DNA of 64,000 bases from Corynebacterium sp. p3-SID1241 (GTDB lineage Bacteria > Actinomycetota > Actinomycetes > Mycobacteriales > Mycobacteriaceae): the NCBI GenBank assembly GCA_025144025.1, contig JALXWS010000003.1, positions 124,001-188,000 of the forward strand. Direction: 5' to 3'. This document shows positions 54,919-64,000 of the stretch, piece by piece. Within the stretch, counting starts at the first letter, position 1; every line of letters starts with the position of its first letter. Both the position numbers and the translations under genes were made by a program. The notes under the pieces were generated by a model, which worked only from the letters and a program-made list of their open reading frames with translations, did no database searches and was not told the DNA's origin.

Positions 54919-55393
54919 CGCCATTGCTAACTACTCCCTCAATGAAATCGAGCGCACAACTCGCGATGAATTCGAACGCGATACATGCCTCAAAGCATGC
55001 GCAATCGGCATGGCCCCGATCCCATTCCTCGAGCTCATCATCGCCGCAGTCCTTGCTTGGGTCCTCCCTGGCCAAATGAGTATGCTGTGCTTGCTCGCGC
55101 TCGCCCCATCCATCATCGGCAATTTCATCGGCACGGCTTGGATGCGCAAGCGGGTCGCTACCCCGCTAGTGAGCCGCAACTGGACGGCTATCGCCGTCTA
55201 CCTCATCCCACTGATCGCCATGTTCGCTGGTATTGCGTATAATGCCTACGCGCCTGCCGACGGCCACAACCCCGTCGCTTACCTCATCGGCACCGCCGTC
55301 GGTGCCATCACCGTACTCATCCTCACCCCATTCATTCGTCGCCGTCAGCACCGCCGCGACCAGGCCCGCCTCGATGCCGAGCTAGAGGACTAA
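54911..55393 (+). CDS. Multi-pass membrane protein paired with the XRE regulator
   Basis: 160 residues from ATG 54911. A charged N-terminal stretch (NEIERTTRDEFERDTC) precedes four hydrophobic segments (about 30-50, 55-80, 87-105, 115-135), and a basic C-terminus RRRQHRRDQARLDAELED follows. Not recognised beyond similarity in layout to small HTH-linked membrane proteins. Co-transcribed and translationally coupled with the upstream HTH gene. Confidence 0.8.
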   Translation: MINAIANYSLNEIERTTRDEFERDTCLKACAIGMAPIPFLELIIAAVLAWVLPGQMSMLCLLALAPSIIGNFIGTAWMRKRVATPLVSRNWTAIAVYLIPLIAMFAGIAYNAYAPADGHNPVAYLIGTAVGAITVLILTPFIRRRQHRRDQARLDAELED

Positions 55394-55414
55394 ACACCTC
55401 CCAGCTCCCCTCAC

Positions 55415-55482
55415 CTGCCCTTCGCGCTCACTGCGCAGGGCGGGTTCTCTCGTCTCGCCCTAGCCGTGAACGCGACGGTAGG
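55415..55482. repeat. Palindromic intergenic repeat, copy 6 (degenerate right arm)
   Basis: Left arm CTGCCCTTCGCGCTCAC (55415-55431) and a right arm GTGAACGCGACGGTAGG (55466-55482) with several mismatches. First of a tandem pair. Confidence 0.6.
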
Positions 55483-55488
55483 TTCCTC

Positions 55489-55551
55489 CCCCTTGCCGCT
55501 CACCGAGATCAAGAAAAGGCCCCACCGTCGAGCGCTGGTGAGCGCGAAGGG
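55489..55551. repeat. Palindromic intergenic repeat, copy 7
   Basis: Left CCCTTGCCGCTCAC (within 55489-55503) and right GTGAGCGCGAAGGG (55538-55551), 12 of 14 matching. Lies between convergent genes. Confidence 0.7.
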
Positions 55552-55586
55552 CGATGGGGTGGGGCGAGGCTTGACACAGGGCCGGG

Positions 55587-56150
55587 CTAGGCGGGCTCAG
55601 TCTCCTCGACAACCTGCGGCGTCTTCGGCTTCGAGCGGAAAGTCCACAGCTTATTCAGAATGAAATTGATCGGCATTGCAACAATGATGGAAATGGCCGA
55701 TGCCCAGTACACCTTTGTACGCAGACCGGTTGAATTATCCAGAATGTCTGAAGGCAAATGCAGCGGCGAAGTCGGGTTCATTAACAATGTCGCCACGACT
55801 TGGCTTACGAGGAAAGCTCCAATGCCAGCGAGCAGGAATGGGAAGAATCCACGCAGCCAAGACACTTTCGTGACTGAGCGGAAGGTCCACATTCGGTTGA
55901 GTTGGTAGTTCCAAGTGTTCGCGACCAAGAAGGCGATAGTCAGGAACACGTGATACCAGCGGATATGAAAGACGGAACCAAAGAGGTTCATAAATGGATC
56001 GTCCGCATCAATGCCGCCAGACCACCAAGTAATCTTTCTGCACAGGTAAACGACGAAAAGATTGACAACCGTACCGGAACCGCCGACGATGCCGAATTTG
56101 AGAAACTGCCCAAAATTGGACACAAAGCGCGCGACGCTGAGGTCTGCCAT
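55587..56150 (-). CDS. GtrA-family membrane protein
   Basis: 187 residues from ATG 56150, with AAAGGCGG before it; the frame is open to 56177. Four hydrophobic segments with the GtrA hallmarks FLKFGIVGGSGTVVNLFVVY near the start and WNYQLNRMWTFRS, repeated as NFILNKLWTFRS near the C-terminus. GtrA-like proteins are thought to flip undecaprenyl-linked sugars in cell-wall decoration. Exact substrate unknown. Ends convergently with the repeat pair. Confidence 0.88.
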   Translation of the reverse strand: MADLSVARFVSNFGQFLKFGIVGGSGTVVNLFVVYLCRKITWWSGGIDADDPFMNLFGSVFHIRWYHVFLTIAFLVANTWNYQLNRMWTFRSVTKVSWLRGFFPFLLAGIGAFLVSQVVATLLMNPTSPLHLPSDILDNSTGLRTKVYWASAISIIVAMPINFILNKLWTFRSKPKTPQVVEETEPA

Positions 56151-56180
56151 GGGCCGCCTTTCTAGCCAGTGAATCAATAA

Positions 56181-57023
56181 CTACTCGATTGTAGTTCTTA
56201 AGCCCTGCGAACTGAAAAATTGACGCTCGGAATGTGATAGAGGATCTATAAAAGTTATAGCCTCGTGGAGGAGCGCGAGTGGAGTGCGGAAGTCATAGAG
56301 GTCAAGCTCACACGGGGTGGGATAGGTATCGTCGCCGAGCAGCGGGTGGCCGAGGTGATCGAGCAGCACCCGCAGCTGGTGGGTATGACCGGTACGCGGC
56401 CACATGGTCACTTCCCGGCCGGCGGCGCGCACATAGGTAGAAGTGAGCGTGCCATCGGAAGCAGCGAGCACTTGACGCGTCCCGCGGGGCTTGCGCATAC
56501 GCAGGGCAATTTCCCGGTCCACATAAAGCGGCTGCTTGACGACGCCCCGATATCTCTTCACCGCGCTCCCCTCCAAAAAGATGCGCTGGTAAGCGGCGCG
56601 GGTATCGGGATTGCGGGAGCAAATGACAAGCCCGGCGGTCAGGCGGTCTAGGCGGTGCAGGGGCACGATATCGTCTTCACCGAAGTCCACGCGCAGGCGG
56701 GTTTGCAGAGTTTCGCGCTGGAGGCGACCGTTGGTGGTCGTAGGCAGAAAGTGCGGCTTATCGGCCACGATGAGGTCGCGGTCGGCGTGGACCACGGAGT
56801 AGTCGAAAGGAATCGGGCGCTCCGGCGGCACCGTGGGGTGGTACCACGCCGGCACGGGACGCGGAAGCGCGGCACCAGGCGGCAACACGGTGCCAGCCGG
56901 AAAGGGGGAGTCGCCGGCAAGTGCGGCGAAGTACTCCCCTTCCTCCGGCACGCGGCCACGCAGGACCGTTTTGCGCGGGGAGATACCCGCGCGGGCGGGT
57001 GGCCTTCCGGAATCAGGCACCGG
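56181..57023 (-). CDS. RluA-family pseudouridine synthase
   Basis: 280 residues from GTG 57023, which overlaps the dapC stop by 11 nt; longer open frames have no better start. Family motifs: VADKPHFLPTTTNGRLQ, the catalytic Asp in VPLHRLDRLTAGLVICS, RGTRQVLAASDGTLTS and WPRTGHTHQLRVLLDHLGHP. Converts a specific uridine in rRNA or tRNA to pseudouridine. The protein has no N-terminal S4 domain. Target not predictable. Operon with dapC. Confidence 0.88.
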   Translation of the reverse strand, partial: PVPDSGRPPARAGISPRKTVLRGRVPEEGEYFAALAGDSPFPAGTVLPPGAALPRPVPAWYHPTVPPERPIPFDYSVVHADRDLIVADKPHFLPTTTNGRLQRETLQTRLRVDFGEDDIVPLHRLDRLTAGLVICSRNPDTRAAYQRIFLEGSAVKRYRGVVKQPLYVDREIALRMRKPRGTRQVLAASDGTLTSTYVRAAGREVTMWPRTGHTHQLRVLLDHLGHPLLGDDTYPTPCELDLYDFRTPLALLHEAITFIDPLSHSERQFFSSQGLRTTIE

Positions 57024-58101
57024 CGAGGCGGTCAACGGCGGCATCGATGCGTTCATCGGTACCGTTGAGGCCGATGCGCACGTGCTTCTCACCGGCCGGG
57101 CCATAAAAATCACCGGGAGCGGCGAGGATGCCACGCTCGGCTAGCCAATCGATGGTTTCACGGCAGTTCTCGCCCCGGGTAGCCCAAAGGTACATGCCGG
57201 CATCGGAGTGGTCGATGGTAAAGCCGGCGTCGACAAGCGCGTGCATGAGCACCGCGCGCCGAGAGGCGTAGCGGTTGCGCTGAAGGGCCTCAGTGTCGTC
57301 GTCGTTTAGCGCGGCGACCATGGCGGCCTGGATGGGACCTGGAACGATGAGGCCGGCGTGCTTGCGCAGCTGGAGCAGCTCGGCGATGAGGTCATTATCG
57401 CCAGCGAAGAAGCCGGCGCGGTAGGAGGCCATGTTCGCGGTCTTGGACAGCGAATGCATAGCGATCAGGCCGGTGTTATCGCCATCGGTCACGCGCGGAT
57501 CGAGGATAGAGACCGGCGGGTTATCGTCGTTCCAACCCAAGCTCATATAGCACTCATCGGAGGCGATAATGGCGCCGGTCTCCCGCGCCCACGCCACGAT
57601 GCGGCGCAGTTCCTCCACGCCGATCACGCGGCCGGTGGGATTGGACGGAGAATTCAAAAAGACCAGGGAGGCATCCTGGAAATCGGAATCCGCGCGCAGC
57701 GGCGTGGCGCCGGCGAGCAGGGCGCCTACCTCGTAGGTGGGATAGGCCACCGACGGGAAGGCGACGGTCTCGCCGCGCATACCCAAAAGCGTAGGCAGCC
57801 AGGCGATAGCCTCCTTGGTGCCAACCACCGGCAATACGCGGTCGACCTGCATGTTATAGCGGCGCGTTAGCGCGGCGGCGATGGCCTCGCGCAGATCCGG
57901 GGTGCCGGCTGTCTGCGGGTAGCCAGGGTTCTGCGCGGCTGCGGTCAACGCGAGCTGCACGCCTGGGGATACAGGGTCAACGGGGTTGCCCACCGAGAGG
58001 TCAACGATTCCACCCGGGTGGGCCTGGGCCTTTTTCTTGGCGCCGGCCAGTGAATCCCAGGGGAAGTCTGGAAGCGTCTTTCCTAGCGGTGTGCGTGCCA
58101 T
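57013..58101 (-). CDS. dapC: Succinyldiaminopimelate transaminase
   Basis: 362 residues. A class I/II PLP aminotransferase: NPGYPQTAGTPDLREAI, the conserved NSPSNPTGRVI, SDECYMSLGW and the PLP-binding lysine in MHSLSKTANMASYRAGF. Immediately downstream of fdxC by 3 nt. It transfers amino groups to N-succinyl-2-amino-6-ketopimelate. The context next to fdxC, with dapD and dapE nearby, identifies it as DapC. Confidence 0.93.
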   Translation of the reverse strand: MARTPLGKTLPDFPWDSLAGAKKKAQAHPGGIVDLSVGNPVDPVSPGVQLALTAAAQNPGYPQTAGTPDLREAIAAALTRRYNMQVDRVLPVVGTKEAIAWLPTLLGMRGETVAFPSVAYPTYEVGALLAGATPLRADSDFQDASLVFLNSPSNPTGRVIGVEELRRIVAWARETGAIIASDECYMSLGWNDDNPPVSILDPRVTDGDNTGLIAMHSLSKTANMASYRAGFFAGDNDLIAELLQLRKHAGLIVPGPIQAAMVAALNDDDTEALQRNRYASRRAVLMHALVDAGFTIDHSDAGMYLWATRGENCRETIDWLAERGILAAPGDFYGPAGEKHVRIGLNGTDERIDAAVDRLAGA

Positions 58102-58104
58102 GTC

Positions 58105-58428
58105 TTACTCCTGATTCTGTGGCGGAAGCGCGGCAATCATTGGAACGTCAAAGTCCTGTGGGCCGAGGGCCGCCGCGCCGCCTGGGGAACCCAGGTCATC
58201 GAAGAATGCCGCGTTGGCGTCGTTGTAGTCCAGCCACTCATCGGGAACGTCGTCCTCGTAGAAGATGGCCTCAACCGGGCATGCGGGCTCGCAGGCGCCG
58301 CAGTCCACGCACTCATCCGGATGGATGTAGAGCATGCGCTTGCCCTCGTAGATGCAATCAACAGGGCATTCTTCAACGCAGCTGCGGTCCATTACGTCAA
58401 CGCAAGGCTGTGCGATCGTATAAGTCAT
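58105..58428 (-). CDS. fdxC: Seven-iron ferredoxin FdxC
   Basis: 107 residues. Cluster ligands: [17 protein letters not shown] and [16 protein letters not shown], giving one 3Fe-4S and one 4Fe-4S site as in mycobacterial FdxC. The C-terminus carries an acidic extension. Transcribed with dapC, as in most Corynebacteriales; a good marker of the genus-level synteny. Function: low-potential electron carrier. Confidence 0.95.
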   Translation of the reverse strand: MTYTIAQPCVDVMDRSCVEECPVDCIYEGKRMLYIHPDECVDCGACEPACPVEAIFYEDDVPDEWLDYNDANAAFFDDLGSPGGAAALGPQDFDVPMIAALPPQNQE

Positions 58429-58481
58429 GGAGATTCCTTGAAGCTTCCTGATTTCTCGGATTTGGGATGTTTAACAGTATG

Positions 58482-58859
58482 TCACTTCTGCTTGAAAAAT
58501 GGCCAAACGCCGCCGCCTATCCCCGCCAAAAGCAGGAGCACGCTGAGAATATTATTGGCCAAGAGCATGTCTCCGGTCATCGGCACCATCAGCAGGAAGG
58601 CGAAAAAGCCCAAGCTCCATACGATAAGCGGGATGGCGCCGACCACCGGCGCGGAACTCCACAGGCGGGCAGTACGGGTGAGCACAGAATTAAACCACCA
58701 CGCTAGCAGGATAGTGATGGGAAAAGCCACGCTCGCCCCATTGGATAGCGGAATGCGCGCGGTGAGGTAGATGACCTCGAGGAAGACCGACAGCAGCGCA
58801 CCAATGGCCAGCCACACCAGTCCAGTTATCTGCTCGCCGCGGCTAAAATCCGTGCGCAT
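58482..58859 (-). CDS. Small membrane protein, unknown
   Basis: 125 residues with about four hydrophobic segments. The stop of mshB and this ATG overlap as TAATG, so translation is coupled. Not assigned to a family. A conserved Corynebacteriales neighbour of mshB and fdxC is likely. Confidence 0.8.
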   Translation of the reverse strand: MRTDFSRGEQITGLVWLAIGALLSVFLEVIYLTARIPLSNGASVAFPITILLAWWFNSVLTRTARLWSSAPVVGAIPLIVWSLGFFAFLLMVPMTGDMLLANNILSVLLLLAGIGGGVWPFFKQK

Positions 58860-59728
58860 TACAGTCCACCGAGCAGGTCATCGGCAGGCTCCCCCTGTCC
58901 GAGCTGGAAGTACTCGGCGCGCAATAGCGGCATGACCAACAGGTTAGACAGCCCATAGGCACCCGGCACCTGTTCCGGTTCGTGCAGGGCAGCCACGGCG
59001 GCCGTGGGGTTTGTGCGGGTGGTGGAGCCATCGGCCAACCAGATTTGGGAGGCGTGGGCGCGCATGGCGGCTCGCTTGGCGTCCAAGGCGGCGTCGGAAA
59101 GAGCGAGGATGACGTCCGCGCCCTTGTTGGTGAAATTGTCCAAGTACTCCTGGCCGGGCTTGCTCCACCCCGCCGGAGCATCGAGGGTGTCCAGGCCTGC
59201 GTAGTTGGCAGCGCGCTCAAAAATGCCGTACCAGATGCGCATGCTTGCCGAGGCCGCCTTCTTTACCGCCTTGTGCACCGCCACATGGTCCGGGTGGCCG
59301 TAACCGCCATCAGGCCCGTAGGTGAGGATGGCGTGGGGTCGGATGGCTTCGAGCTCCTCGCTGAGAAATTCGGCGGCCTCATCGATGCGGTTGACCAACG
59401 CACGGGGGTTATCGTGTGAGGGAGAACCCGCCATGCCAGAGTCGCGGAAATGCCCGAATCCACCCAGTTGAATGCCCTTGACGCCCAGTGCATCGAGGGC
59501 ATTGGCCAATTCGCGGGCGCGGAAGCCTCCCAATTGATCATGATCAGCTAGGCCCTGGTAAGGCTCACCAATGACCTCGCCGTCCTCACCCAAGGTGAGC
59601 GTAATGACGGTAACCTCGGCGCCGCGAGCGGCCAAAGTCGCCAGCGTGCCACCCATGAAAAGCGTTTCATCATCCGGGTGGGCGTGCACCGCCACGACGC
59701 GGTAACCGGTTAAGTCTTTAGTCTTCAT
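58859..59728 (-). CDS. mshB: N-acetyl-1-D-myo-inositol-2-amino-2-deoxy-alpha-D-glucopyranoside deacetylase MshB
   Basis: 289 residues. LmbE-like zinc deacetylase: VVAVHAHPDDETLFMGGTLA near the N-terminus with the HPDDE zinc motif, and GYGHPDHVAVHKAVKK with the third zinc His. The mycothiol pathway is confined to Actinobacteria; MshB catalyses the second pathway step. It overlaps the upstream solute-binding gene by 11 nt. Confidence 0.92.
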   Translation of the reverse strand: MKTKDLTGYRVVAVHAHPDDETLFMGGTLATLAARGAEVTVITLTLGEDGEVIGEPYQGLADHDQLGGFRARELANALDALGVKGIQLGGFGHFRDSGMAGSPSHDNPRALVNRIDEAAEFLSEELEAIRPHAILTYGPDGGYGHPDHVAVHKAVKKAASASMRIWYGIFERAANYAGLDTLDAPAGWSKPGQEYLDNFTNKGADVILALSDAALDAKRAAMRAHASQIWLADGSTTRTNPTAAVAALHEPEQVPGAYGLSNLLVMPLLRAEYFQLGQGEPADDLLGGL

Positions 59729-61349
59729 CTATCCTCCAGCGGGGCGCGGTGAAAAGACCATCGTCCCAATCATCGATGCTTTGGCCGGGGCCTACAATAC
59801 CTTGCCCGAGCGCGTGGACTCGCGTCTCATCTACCAGCGGCACATAAAGCACTTCCTTGGAATTGACGTCACGAATGCGTCCGAGCGCTTCTTTAGGGCT
59901 CATGGTTCCGGATAGGATTTCCGCGCGTATTTCATCTGCATTGTCTGGGCAGATGCCGGAAAGATCCCCGGCCAACGGTTGCTTATCATCACAGCTGAAA
60001 ATATTCGCCGCGGCCATCGAATTCAAAGAAATATCCTCCCAGGTCACTACCGCATCCACGTCGCCTTCTGGCAGGAGCTTGGAGGTAATCGTGGTCAGGC
60101 GCTCGGAGACTATCTCGGCATCAATCCCATGGGCCTCGAGGACGTCGTAGAGAGTATTAGCAGCGGCCAACGCCGTGGGGCTGGTGGGGTCCACCGCAAA
60201 GCGAATGGGTTTCTTGCTAGCGCGGGTGCGCAACGCGGTGAGATCGGCGTTCTTGCCCACTGGATTGTTTCCGGGCTTCAGATTGGAGGCCCGGCCGGTG
60301 GCTAGGCGGGCTACTTGGTCCGTATCAATCAGCGAGGCCAATCCACGGCGCTGCGATCTTTCTTCCATTGCTCCTTCAGCGGTGGACATATGTAGGCGCA
60401 GCTGTCGTGAGCGGGTAAGCGTCTTTTGGGAGACGTGCCCCAAAAGAGCCAATGCTTCCTCCGAGGTCTGACCTGGAGTAAAGTCCGCGAAACCGATTTG
60501 CCCGGAGCGCAGCATATTCAGCGCTTGGGTGCTATCGCGGACTTCCCGCAGCTGGATGACGTCCACTTGGGCTGGGTTTGCGCCCCAGAATCGGTCATTG
60601 CGATTCAGGGTAATGACTCCGCGGCCGCGGTCTACGCTATCGACGAGAAAACGCCCGGCCGAGGCCGGGATTTTATCGGCCAAGGCGGAGCCGAAATTAT
60701 CGTCTTGCAGCAGATGCGAAGGCAGCAGATTATGGAAAAGCAGGTGCCAATCCTTGACCCGTTGGGAAAAATCCACCGTGACCTCGCGACCCCCATCGGA
60801 GGTATTGACGGCCGAAATTGCGTGGTAACCGGCGGGATCCCGCACGCCAGCCGTGGTGGTCATCTGCTTCCACAGATAGCTAAAGTCCGCACCGGAAATG
60901 GGTGTGCCATCGGACCACTGCGCCGGCGAGGCAATAACGTAGCGCACCCGCTGCGCCACGCCCTTGGGTGCCTTTACTTCGGAGGCGGATTCGAGGATAT
61001 CGGCGTCCATACGTCCGTTGTGGAAGGCAGAGGGCAAAACCAGCTCGGCTATTTGGTCCACCAGCTCGGAATTATTGGCCACCAAATGCGGGTTGAGGCC
61101 CGCGCGCAGGGGATCCACGCCGACAGAAATGGTGGGGCGCTGCGCGGAATCGGTGTCTTGAGGTGCCTCTTCTTCCGGGGTTGCGGCAGTGGTGGATTGG
61201 TCTTCCTGCAGCGCGGAGTCATTGTCCTCCACCACTGGAGGTGGGCCGGGGTTGGCCGCGCAGGCGCTTAGAAAGGCGATGCTAACTGCACTGAGCATCG
61301 CCGCCATTACCGACGCCGTGCGCCATGTTTTAGCCGGATTCTTTTTCAT
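59718..61349 (-). CDS. ABC-transporter solute-binding lipoprotein, family 5 (peptide/nickel type)
   Basis: 543 residues. Lipoprotein signal peptide with lipobox SACAA (Cys about residue 30), then a Pro/acidic/Thr-rich linker (about 35-70). The family 5 fold is indicated by SVGVDPLRAGLNPHLVANNS, the segment RYVIASPAQWSDGTPISGAD and DRFWGANPAQVDVIQLREVR. No permease or ATPase gene adjoins it; it is cotranscribed with mshB. In mycobacteria and corynebacteria a gene of this type beside mshB is conserved. Ligand unknown. Confidence 0.88.
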   Translation of the reverse strand: MKKNPAKTWRTASVMAAMLSAVSIAFLSACAANPGPPPVVEDNDSALQEDQSTTAATPEEEAPQDTDSAQRPTISVGVDPLRAGLNPHLVANNSELVDQIAELVLPSAFHNGRMDADILESASEVKAPKGVAQRVRYVIASPAQWSDGTPISGADFSYLWKQMTTTAGVRDPAGYHAISAVNTSDGGREVTVDFSQRVKDWHLLFHNLLPSHLLQDDNFGSALADKIPASAGRFLVDSVDRGRGVITLNRNDRFWGANPAQVDVIQLREVRDSTQALNMLRSGQIGFADFTPGQTSEEALALLGHVSQKTLTRSRQLRLHMSTAEGAMEERSQRRGLASLIDTDQVARLATGRASNLKPGNNPVGKNADLTALRTRASKKPIRFAVDPTSPTALAAANTLYDVLEAHGIDAEIVSERLTTITSKLLPEGDVDAVVTWEDISLNSMAAANIFSCDDKQPLAGDLSGICPDNADEIRAEILSGTMSPKEALGRIRDVNSKEVLYVPLVDETRVHALGQGIVGPGQSIDDWDDGLFTAPRWRIDED

Positions 61350-61438
61350 CGCGCACTACTTTAGTCCTTCTACCCCGCCGAAACGAAGATTTTTGGCGCT
61401 AAACTCGTACCCACACTACTTCTTATAGGGAGGCCCCA

Positions 61439-62101
61439 ATGCTTATTTGCCAAGAGATGTTCCTGCTATTGACCAAAGACAATGGCAAGAAGGAAGATTG
61501 GGTATCCAATAATGAAGCTGCTCTGCGCGCCACCGTGCTCGCTGACCTGTTATTGGGTGAGCACATCGAGCTTACCGGGAAGAAAAAGGTAGAGGCCACT
61601 GCGAAGCGCCCCGGACACCCCGTCTTGGCATGGGCTTGGGAGGAGCTGCAGCAACACAAGGTCACCAGCATGAAAAACCTATTGGAAGCCTCGTGGTTTA
61701 CCCCAAGGGAGATAATCGCTTTGGACTTCCATGCGAATGGTCAGCTGGATGTAGAAAAGGCCAAGTGGTGGCAGTTGAGCGGCGACCGCTACATCATGAC
61801 GGACCTGGAGCTGGAAAAGAAACTGCGCGAACGACTGGTTGCAATCCTGGAGGCGCGGCGGCCGGCCGAGGTCAATGACGTCATTATTCTCGATATCCTC
61901 CGCGAGGTCAGCGGTGCCTATACCCTGTTGAAAAACGATGCGGAGGGGATGAAGCGCCGCGAGATGCGGGCACGCATCCAAGAAATCAAGCAAGAGCTCG
62001 AATATGACAATGCCGCCACCTCTGCAGTCAAAGCCGTAGTGGAGGAGGCGGCAGCGCTAGCGGCGGTGGTTGCCACATCGGCGGCAATCACCACTACCTA
62101 G
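61439..62101 (+). CDS. GOLPH3/GPP34-like protein
   Basis: 220 residues, ATG 61439 with AGGGAGG upstream. The pattern LLTKDNGKKEDWVSNNEAAL, then LRATVLADLLLGEHIELTGK, is that of bacterial members of the Golgi phosphoprotein 3 family, a helical fold that binds phosphoinositide-type lipids in eukaryotes. In actinobacteria the role is unknown. The C-terminus is helical and Ala-rich (VKAVVEEAAALAAVVATSAA). It stands alone, convergent with typA. Confidence 0.8.
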   Translation: MLICQEMFLLLTKDNGKKEDWVSNNEAALRATVLADLLLGEHIELTGKKKVEATAKRPGHPVLAWAWEELQQHKVTSMKNLLEASWFTPREIIALDFHANGQLDVEKAKWWQLSGDRYIMTDLELEKKLRERLVAILEARRPAEVNDVIILDILREVSGAYTLLKNDAEGMKRREMRARIQEIKQELEYDNAATSAVKAVVEEAAALAAVVATSAAITTT

Positions 62102-62108
62102 GGGCAAG

Positions 62109-64000
<1,892 letters not shown>

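Overview
This window is a chromosomal segment of a Corynebacterium. The evidence is the actinobacterial gene set: a fused E2-E1 OdhA, FolP2-like and GpgS-like enzymes, MshB (mycothiol), FdxC, a DUF3117 protein and SigE with a zinc anti-sigma factor. The order odhA - mrp - tatB - anti-sigma - sigE - methyltransferase - glgC/glgA - folP2 - dapE - dapD - dapC - fdxC - mshB is one I recognise from C. glutamicum. No rRNA, tRNA, CRISPR array, insertion sequence or prophage was seen.

Layout. 1-3.5 kb: the partial 5' end of a 13E12/DUF222-type HNH endonuclease gene, a DEAD-box RNA helicase with its terminator, and an unrecognised protein. 3.5-13.3 kb: a histidine utilisation (hut) cluster with hutUI, hutH plus a flavin-reductase-like gene, an IclR regulator (hutR), divergent hutG, and a YjiH-type membrane protein. 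The YjiH promoter region shares an 18/21 motif with that of hutH. An SGNH-hydrolase lipoprotein gene is interleaved. 13.3-25.5 kb: an AT-richer accessory island that is probably a DISARM-type anti-phage locus. It has a cytosine-5 methyltransferase (DrmMII-like) on the + strand, facing a tightly overlapping minus-strand operon. In order of transcription that operon holds two unrecognised proteins, a NERD-nuclease/SF1-helicase fusion, DrmA (helicase) and DrmB (DUF1998). The phospholipase-D-type DrmC of classical DISARM is absent, and decayed sequence fills the space between the methyltransferase and drmB.

25.5-31.9 kb: an MFS exporter, an unknown protein, an ECF-S-like membrane protein, a very acidic protein, a type-B carboxylesterase and an unknown protein upstream of odhA. 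32.0-49.7 kb: central metabolism and envelope stress: odhA, a lipoprotein, mrp, tatB, sigE/anti-sigma, an O-methyltransferase, divergent glgC and glgA, a degenerate GH32-like gene, then an rRNA-methyltransferase-like gene and the DUF3117 / DivIVA / gpgS / folP2 / LOG / dapE series. 49.7-64 kb: two paralogous amino-acid permeases flanking dapD, a DUF559 protein, an XRE/membrane two-gene module, GtrA, RluA-type pseudouridine synthase, dapC-fdxC, a small membrane protein, mshB, a peptide-type solute-binding lipoprotein, a GOLPH3-like protein, and typA/bipA running off the right edge.

Two genome-wide features show up repeatedly. One is a family of about 60-70 bp palindromic intergenic repeats built on CCCTTCGCGCTCAC...GTGAGCGCGAAGGG, with seven copies at four 3' intergenic sites. 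The other is a TAnnnT hexamer 6-8 nt upstream of the start codon in several genes, as expected for leaderless transcripts. All functional calls come from reading motifs and order by eye; no database search was run.
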